Source: CAJBVG01 sp943371235
GTDB taxonomy: Bacteria; Bacteroidota; Bacteroidia; Sphingobacteriales; Sphingobacteriaceae
Assembly (NCBI GenBank): GCA_943371235.1
Contig: CALRTZ010000007.1
Location: 1-64,000 of the forward strand
Reading direction: 5' to 3'
Length of the DNA stretch: 64,000 nt
In this document: one piece after another, positions 35,566 through 44,843 of the stretch
Position numbering within the stretch: position 1 is the stretch's first letter
How the letters are laid out: the number at the start of each line of letters is the position of its first letter
Position numbers and translations under genes: made by a program
Notes under the pieces: model-generated
Database searches by the model: none
Told to the model about the DNA's origin: nothing
What the model saw: the letters and a program-made list of their open reading frames with translations, nothing else

Positions 35566-36606
35566 GTGGAGAACAAAAAAGACATACGAGCGCTAAGTTT
35601 TGATCAACTCAAAGAAGAATTTGTTGCTTTGGGAGAGAAATCGTTTCGTGCAAAACAAGTATATGAGTGGTTGTGGATGAAATCTGCCACCGATTTTGAG
35701 GAAATGACCAATCTTTCTAAGGATTTACGTAAAACACTTTCTGAGAACTTTTGCATCAATGCAGTAAGCGTTATGAAGTCTCAGAAGAGTAACGATGGAA
35801 CAGTAAAGAATGCATTTAAATTATACGATGAAAACATTGTAGAGGGAGTATTAATTCCAACTCTAGAAAGAATGACTGCTTGTGTTTCTTCACAAGTGGG
35901 TTGCAGTTTAACCTGTAAATTTTGTGCAACGGGTTATATGGATCGCAAGCGAAATTTAAATGCCGATGAGATTTACGATCAGGTGGTATTGATTGACAAA
36001 CAAGCCAAAGAAAATTTCAACATACCTTTAACAAATATTGTATACATGGGCATGGGCGAGCCATTGCTTAATTATGCAAACGTATTAAAATCTATTGACA
36101 GGATTACCGCAGAAGATGGTTTGAACATGTCGTACAAACGCATTACTGTTTCAACAGCAGGTATTGCTAAAATGATAAAGAAACTAGGTGACGATGAAGT
36201 GAAATTTAATTTAGCCATTTCATTACATGCTGCAAATGATGTGAAGCGAAATGAAATAATGCCAATTAATGAGAGTAATTCACTGGAAGCATTAGCGGAT
36301 GCACTTAAATATTATTACGAGAAAACTCAAAACCCAGTAACATTTGAATACATCATTTTTAATAATTTTAACGATGGAATAGAAGATGCGAGAGAGTTGG
36401 TTAGGTTTTGTAAAAACATACCTTGTAAGGTTAATATTATTGAATACAACCCGATTTCGTTTGCCGATTTTTTAAATGCCGAAGATGATAAAGTAGAAGC
36501 CTTTGCCAAACACTTGCAAAAACACTACGTAATTACAAACATCCGAAGAAGCAGAGGAAAAGACATTGACGCAGCTTGCGGGCAACTTGCCATTAAAGAA
36601 AAATAA
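35566..36606 (+). CDS. rlmN: 23S rRNA (adenine2503-C2)/tRNA (adenine37-C2) methyltransferase
   Basis: 346 aa radical SAM enzyme. The 4Fe-4S cluster cysteines are C113, C117 and C120 in VGCSLTCKFCATG; the methyl-carrying second active cysteine is in the C-terminal AACGQLA. VYMGMGEPLLNY and SLHAANDVKRNEIMP are further RlmN hallmarks. It methylates A2503 of 23S rRNA and A37 of some tRNAs. GTG start chosen because the conserved N-terminal ALSFDQLKEEF follows directly. It has a likely leaderless promoter and lies upstream of comF. Confidence 0.95.
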   Translation: MENKKDIRALSFDQLKEEFVALGEKSFRAKQVYEWLWMKSATDFEEMTNLSKDLRKTLSENFCINAVSVMKSQKSNDGTVKNAFKLYDENIVEGVLIPTLERMTACVSSQVGCSLTCKFCATGYMDRKRNLNADEIYDQVVLIDKQAKENFNIPLTNIVYMGMGEPLLNYANVLKSIDRITAEDGLNMSYKRITVSTAGIAKMIKKLGDDEVKFNLAISLHAANDVKRNEIMPINESNSLEALADALKYYYEKTQNPVTFEYIIFNNFNDGIEDARELVRFCKNIPCKVNIIEYNPISFADFLNAEDDKVEAFAKHLQKHYVITNIRRSRGKDIDAACGQLAIKEK

Positions 36607-36620
36607 TTTCATTTAATTAC

Positions 36621-36650
36621 TTGACGTTTTTTTTATTGCACCGACATTTG
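36621..36650 (+). promoter_or_regulatory. comF promoter
   Basis: TTG at 36621-36623, a 19-base spacer, and GACATTTG at 36643-36650 (two bases off TAnnTTTG at its left end). It ends 4 bases before the ATG at 36655, again a leaderless arrangement. Confidence 0.4.
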
Positions 36651-36654
36651 TAAT

Positions 36655-37353
36655 ATGTGGTCGATAATATATACGTATCTAAAGGATTTTTTCAATTTAT
36701 TTTACCCAAGTATTTGTTGTGCCTGTGGCAATCATTTATATGATGGGGAGGAGTGTATTTGCATAGCCTGCAGAATGTCTATGCCTTATACAAACGATGA
36801 GCAAATTAAAAGAAATACTACCTATAAAGTATTTGAAGGAAGAGTACGAGTGGAAGCAGCATCTTCATTGTTTTATTTCAAGAAAAAAAGTAGGGTTCAA
36901 AATGTATTACATTATTTAAAATACAAAAACCACGAAGAGTTAGGTATCGTATTAGGTTCTATGCATGCGGAGCAATTGAGTAAATCAGATTTATTTACAG
37001 AGCTTGATGTTGTGATACCTGTGCCCTTACATCCAAATAAATTAAAGAAGAGAGGGTACAACCAAGCGGCATTGTTGGCAAAAGGTTATTCGGAAATGTT
37101 GAATATAATTTTAGATGAGCAATCGCTAATAAGAATTGAAGACACGAGCACTCAAACGCGAAAGAATAGATACGAGCGTTATGAAAACATGAATGAAATG
37201 TTTAGGTGTGTTGATGAAAAAAACATACGCGATAAAAATATTTTGTTAATTGATGATGTAATTACTACTGGATCAACGCTCGAATCTTGTGCTGTAGAAT
37301 TATTAAAAGCAGGTTGCAAAAAAGTGTATATAGCAAGTGTAGCCATAGCATAA
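36655..37353 (+). CDS. comF: ComF-family phosphoribosyltransferase-like protein
   Basis: 232 aa. An N-terminal zinc-finger-like cluster (CCACGNHL, then CICIACR) and a C-terminal type I phosphoribosyltransferase domain with VIPVPLHPNKLKKRGYNQAALLAKG and the PRPP motif LLIDDVITTGSTLESC. ComF proteins take part in DNA uptake in competent bacteria; their enzymatic activity is unsettled. It ends 5 bp before a strong palindromic terminator shared with the convergent T9SS cargo gene. Confidence 0.88.
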   Translation: MWSIIYTYLKDFFNLFYPSICCACGNHLYDGEECICIACRMSMPYTNDEQIKRNTTYKVFEGRVRVEAASSLFYFKKKSRVQNVLHYLKYKNHEELGIVLGSMHAEQLSKSDLFTELDVVIPVPLHPNKLKKRGYNQAALLAKGYSEMLNIILDEQSLIRIEDTSTQTRKNRYERYENMNEMFRCVDEKNIRDKNILLIDDVITTGSTLESCAVELLKAGCKKVYIASVAIA

Positions 37354-37354
37354 A

Positions 37355-37388
37355 AAAAGGCTCCCTCGAAATTTCGAGGGAGCCTTTT
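37355..37388. terminator. Bidirectional Rho-independent terminator
   Basis: A perfect palindrome of 13 bases per arm at 37359-37384 (GGCTCCCTCGAAA and its complement), preceded by an A-run and followed by TTTT, so it works in both directions. It separates comF (plus) from the large secreted protein gene (minus). Confidence 0.92.
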
Positions 37389-37407
37389 AATTTTTATCAA
37401 AAAAGAA

Positions 37408-40400
37408 TTATCTAACGATGTTAATTCGTTTTGTGATTTGTGTGTTTTGACCTTGGATGTTTACGTTGTAAATACCAGGGCTCAAAGTACTCAAGTCTAA
37501 CGCTACATTCTCATTGTTAATGTAACCTAGTTTTTGAGTATGAACTATTTGTCCATTTGCATTGTAAACATTAATGTTAATGTTATCAGCACTTGATAAT
37601 TGTAACGTTAAGTTAAACAAACCGTTATTAGGGTTTGGATAAGCACGCACATATCTTTCATTTGCTTGCAATGGAATACCAACTACAATCACTGTAACAT
37701 CAGAAGTTGCAGTATCAGTACCACATGTACTTGTAGCAACCATAGTAACAGAATATGTACCAGATTGAGTATACACGTGAGTTGGGTTTGCATCTGTGCT
37801 AGTACCATTGTCGCCAAAGTTCCAAGCATATGTTGCATTTACATCAGATGTTGTAGTGTTTACAAAAGAAACCGATCCGTTTGTACCATTTTGCGATAAG
37901 AATGCTGCATTTGGTTTTGCTTGGTTAACCACTGTTAACGTTACGGTGTCATTACTTCTGTCGATATCTTCTGCATCATTTACCCAAGCTTTGATAGTGT
38001 ATGTACCATCTGCAGATAAGTCTGCACGTTGAGTGAAGTTAGCAGTTGCAGTAGCATTTGCACCTAAGTTTGCTAATGTTCCATTGATAACTGCACCCCC
38101 ATTTATTTGGTAAGAAACACTCACATTTTGTGCTGCATCAGCTCTTAAGTTTTGTACACTTAAACGGATAACTGCTAAGTTTGATAAGGTACAACCACTT
38201 GTTAATCCATTGATACTTGTAGCAGCATAATCTTTAGTTTTAATTACAATAGATGATGAGCTAGTATCGCCACCGCAACTATTTACTGCCATTAAAGTTA
38301 CAGTATAAGTACTGTCTTTAGCGTAAGTATGACTTGGGTTAGCACTTGTTGAAGTACTTCCATCACCAAAATCCCACATTAAGTTTGCAGTTTGAGTAAA
38401 TGTATTTGTAAACTGAACCGTTCTTACTGTTGTAGACGTTGTGAATGCAGCATCTGCAGGAGCCAATATAGAAGCTATAATTGGATTTGATAATTTTTGT
38501 CCATCGCAAGATTCGCTAGGAGTGATACGTACTCGAACAGTGTCATTATTAGACAATGAACTAGTTGTATATGATGTACCAGTTTCTCCAGATATTGGGC
38601 TACTGTTTACTGTCCATTGGTAAGTTGGAGTAGGTCCACCATTTGTTGGAGTTGCTGTAAATGTTAAGCTAGTATTTTTACATACTTGTGATGTAGTGTT
38701 AGCTGCAATGTTTACACTTACTGGTAAAATTGGGAAAATATCAACCACATAACTTGCAGAAACAGTACTGCTTCCAGAAATACATGAAGAGTTTGAAGTT
38801 ACCGAAACTCTTATAGTATCATTATCTGTTAAAGTAGAACTTGTAATTGAAGAACCAGTTGCACCAGCAATTATTGTACTGTTACGTCTCCATACATAAG
38901 TAGGAGCAGAACCAAAGTTTAAGCCTTTAGCCATAAATGTAATTGGCGTACCAACACAAGCACCTTTTGGATAATCTGTATCTACTGATGCAGAAACAGC
39001 CGCAGGGCCTAATGTTACTACTCTTGTATCTGTTACAGGGTAACCTTGTGAGTTACGAACTGTTACACTATAAGTACCTGTTGAGTTTACTACAATAGTT
39101 TGCGTAGTAGCACCGGTTGACCATAAGTAAGTCATACCCGCGTTGCCAGCATTTAATCGTACGCTGTCGCCTGGACAAATTACTGTATCAACACCAATGT
39201 TTACTGTTTGTGGAGGTGTAGGAATTGCAGTATTCGCTTCGATCATAAATCTTCCGAATGTTGCAGCTTCTGCTGGAACACCACCTGCTGAAGGAGCTGT
39301 ATAATATGCACCGCTTCTACCAGGTGATTCTGCTTGTGTAGCTACAGGGAAAAATCCTACTGCGTTTGCAACTTGCGATAAACCTACGTAGAAATCTTCT
39401 TCGTAAACTACTTTAGGGCTAGTAATTGCAAATGATTTGTATTTTCCTAAATCTGCTAATGTTGCAGTGAAGGTATCAGACTTTGCAATAATTGCACCTG
39501 TTGAGTTTAATACAACACCAAACATTCTTTTGTTTTCAATTGCAGGTGTGTTAGCTATAAATACTCTAACTGTATCAATTAACCAACCACCGTTAGCACG
39601 GTATTTGTTTAAAATTAAACCTGCACCTGTATTGTACCCAATTGAACTAATTGGAGCGCTTGCATCAGCATAACTATAAGTGCTATTGTTAACATTTTGA
39701 GACACTGTAATACTATTGTTAGTATTTACATCATCACTAGCTACAGTAACAGTTACGGTATTTGTACCATTGTTAATAGCAAAGAAATTATCAAATGTAA
39801 CTGTAGTACTTTGTTGAGATTCTAAGGTTACTGTTTTATTACTTGTCATGATGTTTGCACCAGTAACAGTTAATCCAACTGTATAAGTACTTTGTTTGTT
39901 GTAACCATTGTTTTTAATTACAGCACTTACTTGGTGAGGTGAGGCAGCTAAACGAGGGAATTGTGTTAAAGTATTAACGGCAACAACCGCTACATCATTA
40001 GCAAAAGCATTTACACCCAAACGCACTGCAGGTCTAAATGCAGAAGTTCCAAGAGTTGCTGGTGCAGTAGCTCCAGTAGAAGATCTGTTACCATTACTAC
40101 CCCCTACTGTGGCACTGTTACATGTGTAAACGGTTGTACCACCAGTTGCTGATGTTAATGCCCAATCGTATACCACGTAAATACCAGTTCCATTATAAGT
40201 AAAAGGAGCAGTTAAACGTATGTCATAAGTTCCAGTTTCTAAATTAATAGCCAAAGGTCCGTCATACACCAAAGTCATATCAGCTATTGCAGTAGCAAAA
40301 GTGGTAGATTTTGTGAATGAAGCATCGGTAGTGTTTTGTAAATAAATTTTAATATTACCAGTTACAGCTGCAGTACCGTTTGATGCAATTTCAAAACCTA

Positions 40401-41637
40401 CAGTACTGATAATGTCGCCAGCTTTCAAATTAGCATAATCATTTGGTGGGAATAAGCTCATTGATCTATTAAATAATGCTTGAGTCGCTGGGCCTCTTCC
40501 ATTACCCGACGTTCCAGTATTTGAAACATTCGAATTAAAAATTGTAGCAGGGCTGATTAACCTAGATGGAGTTGGGTTAGATAATGTAGGAATAAATGTT
40601 GTTGAACCTACTTTTACTGAGTCAAAAGTAGCATCAGCAACGTTTCCAACTACAGAAGCTAAACTCAAATCATATGATAGCCAAATAAAGTTATTTCCTT
40701 CAACTAAAGGATTTGTAATTCCGCTAAATACTAACGAAGCGCCAGGAGTTGAAATTTGTGTACCCAATTGCACAGCTGTGTTTGGGTTAAATACAGATGA
40801 ATTTCCTGAAGTCCATAATTTAGCATTTGAAATGTCAGCTAAATTTGTTGTGCCAGTAGTAGTTAAGTAAAATGTATTGGCAACCAATGGATTTAAAACA
40901 CCAGCTGTTACTACATTCATTCTAATTATTTGTTGATTCGCTAATGGTTTAAAAATTTCGCGATCATTAACTCTTTGGAAACTTGTAGTTGATACAAATG
41001 TCATAGGACTTGGTAGAGCGATGCTAACATCATCAATTGCAATGTTATCCGACCCGTAATCACTTGTGCCTTCAAATCTAATGTCTACGGCTGTAAATCC
41101 AGTTCCAGAAAATGCATTTAATGGAATCGTAACTTCAGTAAAGTTTATATTTACTCCGTAAGATGTATTACCTACTTGTGTCCAAGGGTCTGTTCCATTT
41201 CTAGCAAAAACTCTTAAAACATCTGTTCCACTTTTGTTAATTAACCAGAATTTTAACACAGCAAATGGTGTAATAGCAGATAAATCAATATCATTAAAAA
41301 TCAAATCTGCTTTTCCTCCTGATGCAATATCAAAAGTATTAAAACATGCAGCGAATCCTGTTCCCCCTCTTCCTGGGTTGATCCCAGTGTTTCCGCCATT
41401 GGTTACAGTAATTGTATCACCTCTGTACCATCTTGTTAGGCCTTCATCAGTTATGCCTGTTCCAACAGGGTTGCTAACTGCTGGCGGTCCAACAGGTGGC
41501 CATGCACCGTCAAAGTTTTGACTAAATAATTGAGCTTGTGATAAACTCGTTTGTAGAGTAATGATAATTACTCCTAGTAGGTAAAGAAAGAATTTCTTCG
41601 TACTACCTCTCGTGTGTAAATTGTTCTCCATAATCAT
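37408..41637 (-). CDS. Large secreted T9SS cargo protein with Ig-like and PKD domains
   Basis: 1409 aa. N-terminal signal peptide (FFLYLLGVIIITLQTSLSQAQ), a jelly-roll-like N-domain (ADLIFNDIDLSAITPF), long beta-rich repeats, an Ig-like pair (CKNTSLTFTATPTNGGPTPT), two PKD domains (WDFGDGSTSTSANPSHTY and WNFGDNGTSTDANPTHVY), and a C-terminal type A sorting domain: YPNPNNGLFNL, VYNANGQIV, LSPGIYNVNI. It should be exported by type IX secretion and attached to or released from the cell surface. No catalytic domain is recognisable, so adhesin or matrix protein is the best guess. ATG 41637 or 41631 may be the start. Confidence 0.85.
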   Translation of the reverse strand: MIMENNLHTRGSTKKFFLYLLGVIIITLQTSLSQAQLFSQNFDGAWPPVGPPAVSNPVGTGITDEGLTRWYRGDTITVTNGGNTGINPGRGGTGFAACFNTFDIASGGKADLIFNDIDLSAITPFAVLKFWLINKSGTDVLRVFARNGTDPWTQVGNTSYGVNINFTEVTIPLNAFSGTGFTAVDIRFEGTSDYGSDNIAIDDVSIALPSPMTFVSTTSFQRVNDREIFKPLANQQIIRMNVVTAGVLNPLVANTFYLTTTGTTNLADISNAKLWTSGNSSVFNPNTAVQLGTQISTPGASLVFSGITNPLVEGNNFIWLSYDLSLASVVGNVADATFDSVKVGSTTFIPTLSNPTPSRLISPATIFNSNVSNTGTSGNGRGPATQALFNRSMSLFPPNDYANLKAGDIISTVGFEIASNGTAAVTGNIKIYLQNTTDASFTKSTTFATAIADMTLVYDGPLAINLETGTYDIRLTAPFTYNGTGIYVVYDWALTSATGGTTVYTCNSATVGGSNGNRSSTGATAPATLGTSAFRPAVRLGVNAFANDVAVVAVNTLTQFPRLAASPHQVSAVIKNNGYNKQSTYTVGLTVTGANIMTSNKTVTLESQQSTTVTFDNFFAINNGTNTVTVTVASDDVNTNNSITVSQNVNNSTYSYADASAPISSIGYNTGAGLILNKYRANGGWLIDTVRVFIANTPAIENKRMFGVVLNSTGAIIAKSDTFTATLADLGKYKSFAITSPKVVYEEDFYVGLSQVANAVGFFPVATQAESPGRSGAYYTAPSAGGVPAEAATFGRFMIEANTAIPTPPQTVNIGVDTVICPGDSVRLNAGNAGMTYLWSTGATTQTIVVNSTGTYSVTVRNSQGYPVTDTRVVTLGPAAVSASVDTDYPKGACVGTPITFMAKGLNFGSAPTYVWRRNSTIIAGATGSSITSSTLTDNDTIRVSVTSNSSCISGSSTVSASYVVDIFPILPVSVNIAANTTSQVCKNTSLTFTATPTNGGPTPTYQWTVNSSPISGETGTSYTTSSLSNNDTVRVRITPSESCDGQKLSNPIIASILAPADAAFTTSTTVRTVQFTNTFTQTANLMWDFGDGSTSTSANPSHTYAKDSTYTVTLMAVNSCGGDTSSSSIVIKTKDYAATSINGLTSGCTLSNLAVIRLSVQNLRADAAQNVSVSYQINGGAVINGTLANLGANATATANFTQRADLSADGTYTIKAWVNDAEDIDRSNDTVTLTVVNQAKPNAAFLSQNGTNGSVSFVNTTTSDVNATYAWNFGDNGTSTDANPTHVYTQSGTYSVTMVATSTCGTDTATSDVTVIVVGIPLQANERYVRAYPNPNNGLFNLTLQLSSADNININVYNANGQIVHTQKLGYINNENVALDLSTLSPGIYNVNIQGQNTQITKRINIVR

Positions 41638-41728
41638 TTATTTGATTTAATTTTTTGGGTTAACTCTAAATATAAGGATAATGAAATTTAAAATCCAAGA
41701 TTATTTACAGCTTTTTTTCTACGCGAAA

Positions 41729-41749
41729 ACCATTTAAAACTAAAATGGT
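41729..41749 (-). terminator. Possible weak terminator hairpin
   Basis: A 7-bp stem (ACCATTT / AAATGGT) with a 7-base loop lies downstream of the 978-aa protein gene. On the minus strand only TTTTC follows, so termination efficiency would be low. The rest of 41638-41836 is AT-rich with nothing else noted. Confidence 0.3.
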
Positions 41750-41836
41750 CCAGATTTAGCAGGTATTTTGCTATATCAAGACCATATTTGCCCTATTATT
41801 TCTAATTATTCTATATAAATTAGAATTACATTCTGA

Positions 41837-44773
41837 TTATTTTAATATTAATTTTATATTATTATTTCCAAAAAGAGTATTAATTCGAGCAATGTAAGTT
41901 CCCTTTTCTAAATGCTGAATATTTAATTCATACTCATTTTGAATGCTTGTAGATTTAAGTTCAACTAACACTCTGCCTTGCATATCTATAATTTGTATAT
42001 CGGCAAGCAACGTACTTTCTGTTCTAATTATTATTTTGCCGTTGCTAGGGTTAGGATATAAACTAAAACTATTAGGTGATTTTGAATTGATGCCTACTCC
42101 ATTAATCACAATAACTTTTGAATTTGTACTGCTACAATTATCAATGCTTGTAACGGTTATTTCAACATTGTAAGTACCATTGCTAGAATATTGATGCGTT
42201 ACATTTTTCCCTGAAGCAGAATTGCCATCGCCAAAATTCCAAGAATACATACTAGCACCAATTTGATTTGCTTCACAAGTTAACAACCCTCCTTGTTGGT
42301 TAGTAGTAAATGTGCTTAATGGATTTTCTTTTTTTGTAATAATGATGGTATCACTCGCAAAACAAACAGCATTCGAATTATTTCTTACTATAATAGTGTT
42401 TTCTCCTGTTTGCAATGTACTAGAATTAAAGCTAATCGGATTTCCTGTAATACTAGTATTTCCTATCGTCCATAAGTATTCATAAGCCGAACTTCCTGCA
42501 TTTAATGTAATCGTTTTATCATCACATATTTCAAAATTATTTCCTATGTTAAACATTGGTTTTACATCAGAATTAAATACAACAGAGTCGTACGTTTGCA
42601 ATCCATTTGTAAAGGGAAATGTTTTGCTGTTGTTTGAAAAAATAACAGGTTTGCAATTATTCGAAATACTAACAATACCTTGATTTGTACCATCGAATAA
42701 TCCGTTGCCGGCTAAATCTTTAATTTTAAATATTATCTCCTGATTAAATTCAACACTTACAGAGTCTATATGTGTTGCGGCATTTACATTGTATGGAATT
42801 ACGTCGTTAAAAGGACCACGACTTTTAATTACAGTATCGGTACTTGCATCTCTAAGTTCCCAAATAATTTCAGAACCTTTAGTATCTGTAATTAAATTAA
42901 TAAAAATCTTAGGTGAATAAATGGGCACCACTTCTATGCTAACAGTATCTCTGGTTAAGCAACTTTGTTTGCGTATGGCAACAGAATAATTATAGTTTCC
43001 GGTGCCTAAATTTCTACCAATAACACGAATGGTTTGTGTAGTGTCGCCAGTAGACCATAAGTAAGGGCCGTATTTGCCCGCATCTAAAATTAAGGTATCA
43101 TCTAAGGTAATGGTTTTGTCTCTGCCTAAATTTGGAGTAAATTTTTTAGCACTGAATATAACAGAATCGTATGCTAAATCTGGTAGCACTACTCCGCCAT
43201 ATGGAAAAGCTCCCGAACCTTTTAAAATAGTATCTCCGCAAGAATTTGTAAGTAAATAATTTCCAATGTTCAGTCCATCATTTAAGCCATCTCCGAAAGA
43301 GTCCATTATTTTAAACACATAACTTTTGCCTTCGGTTAAACAAATGTTTCTTGCATCTTTTGCTAGATTTAATTGATAAGGTATAATGTTTGTGTATGGC
43401 AAATTAATTGCAATTAATTCTCTTGTTTGTGCGTCCCTAATTTCCCAAGAAATTTCTGAAGCATAAGAATCTAGCGTTAGATCTAAATTTGTGGTAAAAT
43501 CTGCAGGGCACACTTCAATAACTTCTATGTTTGAAATGGCAATAGCTGAACTGTCTCCACCCATATCTCTGTGCTCAATTATAAACTGTACACTATCACT
43601 CAAAATGAAATTATTTAAACTTATTTCCTTGGTAATATAAACCCCGATTTGCGCGGAAAGCGAATCAATTAACTGAATTGAATTGTTTCCGTTTCTTACT
43701 TTTAAATACACCTTAGATCCTTGAGCAGCTCTGTATACATAAGACATCAAAAGTTTCATGTTGGTGTTTTTAGAGTAGGATCTTAAGTCGAACCACGGAC
43801 TACGAATAACTGAATTGCTTTTATCGCAATTACAATTGATGTCTGATGAAATTAAAATATGCGGGTCGCTCGGAATGGTAAATGTGGAATTGCTAAAAGT
43901 AGAAGATGCTCCAGATTGCCATATTCCATTGGCATTTGCAGCAGAATTATTCCAATCGCAAGGAATTCCTAAGTTAAATGTTTCTAGGTAGGGTAAGGTT
44001 TCTGCTTTAGTTTGAATATACGTTGGACTAAAGCTTGCCGATAAAGGACTTATGCACATTTTAGAAACATCCCAATCGAAAAAATAGTAATAACGATTAT
44101 TAGCGGCACTAAAATTATTTCCAGTAATCGAAATTAAATTACTTATTTGATAAGGATAGGTAGCTCCTGTTAATGCTCTGTATAAAACACCGCTACCTCC
44201 TGTTATTTCAACATTAATAAAATAATTTCCTGATGTTAAAATTGCCGCTAATGGGATGCGTGTGTTAGCAGGACCTCCGCTTGTAATATTAAATGGGAAT
44301 TTTTGTAAAATGTATCCATTGTTTTCTGGAGCATTGGTCCATATTTGAATAAACCCTTGTACAGGGTTATTACTTCTTAATAAAATAGAATCAATTCTTA
44401 GCGCAGTTTGGCAAGTAAAATACTGTCCGTTTGTGAAATTTTGAGAAGGATACGTAGACGTAAATTGAGAGGGTAATGGTCCGAGGGAACTATTAAATAA
44501 ATCATATCCCATCTCTGCTGCTTTAAAATTCAGTCCAACATTATTAATATAATATTGAAAATTATTTCCTGAGCCGATTATTTTATTTGCAGAATCTAGC
44601 CATACTAAGGTATTGCTTAAGTCGTTTAGAGTTCCGGTAAAGGTGCTGAACCCTTTTTCGCAAATGCTGGTAGCATTTAAATTGCTAGGAGCAGTGCTTG
44701 CGGGGCAATTTGCTCTTGCGTTATTACTAATTGTAAAAATTAATAAAATAACTAAAACGTAAATGTTCTTCAT
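41837..44773 (-). CDS. Secreted T9SS cargo protein with PKD domain
   Basis: 978 aa. Signal peptide MKNIYVLVILLIFTISNNARA. Several beta-rich segments with repeated motifs: two copies of a region around SEISWEIRDAQTRE and SEIIWELRDASTDT, each followed by FKIMDSFGDGLNDG-type calcium-loop-like sequences; one PKD domain (YSWNFGDGNSASG); and a C-terminal type A T9SS sorting domain (SLYPNPSNGKIIIRT, IIDMQGRVL, LEKGTYIARI). The same secretion class as the neighbour, about 200 bp away and in the same orientation. No enzyme domain recognised; adhesion or surface structure is likely. Confidence 0.82.
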   Translation of the reverse strand: MKNIYVLVILLIFTISNNARANCPASTAPSNLNATSICEKGFSTFTGTLNDLSNTLVWLDSANKIIGSGNNFQYYINNVGLNFKAAEMGYDLFNSSLGPLPSQFTSTYPSQNFTNGQYFTCQTALRIDSILLRSNNPVQGFIQIWTNAPENNGYILQKFPFNITSGGPANTRIPLAAILTSGNYFINVEITGGSGVLYRALTGATYPYQISNLISITGNNFSAANNRYYYFFDWDVSKMCISPLSASFSPTYIQTKAETLPYLETFNLGIPCDWNNSAANANGIWQSGASSTFSNSTFTIPSDPHILISSDINCNCDKSNSVIRSPWFDLRSYSKNTNMKLLMSYVYRAAQGSKVYLKVRNGNNSIQLIDSLSAQIGVYITKEISLNNFILSDSVQFIIEHRDMGGDSSAIAISNIEVIEVCPADFTTNLDLTLDSYASEISWEIRDAQTRELIAINLPYTNIIPYQLNLAKDARNICLTEGKSYVFKIMDSFGDGLNDGLNIGNYLLTNSCGDTILKGSGAFPYGGVVLPDLAYDSVIFSAKKFTPNLGRDKTITLDDTLILDAGKYGPYLWSTGDTTQTIRVIGRNLGTGNYNYSVAIRKQSCLTRDTVSIEVVPIYSPKIFINLITDTKGSEIIWELRDASTDTVIKSRGPFNDVIPYNVNAATHIDSVSVEFNQEIIFKIKDLAGNGLFDGTNQGIVSISNNCKPVIFSNNSKTFPFTNGLQTYDSVVFNSDVKPMFNIGNNFEICDDKTITLNAGSSAYEYLWTIGNTSITGNPISFNSSTLQTGENTIIVRNNSNAVCFASDTIIITKKENPLSTFTTNQQGGLLTCEANQIGASMYSWNFGDGNSASGKNVTHQYSSNGTYNVEITVTSIDNCSSTNSKVIVINGVGINSKSPNSFSLYPNPSNGKIIIRTESTLLADIQIIDMQGRVLVELKSTSIQNEYELNIQHLEKGTYIARINTLFGNNNIKLILK

Positions 44774-44843
44774 TTATAATGTGTTTAAATTCATTAACAT
44801 AGGGTGTACACGAAGATACAAATTTTCATTAACTTCGCTGCCA

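Noticed and set aside
37666..41521. Several plus-strand open frames opposite the large T9SS gene
   Set aside because: They are antisense shadows of a long beta-rich coding sequence with signal peptide and sorting domain, and have no recognisable domains.
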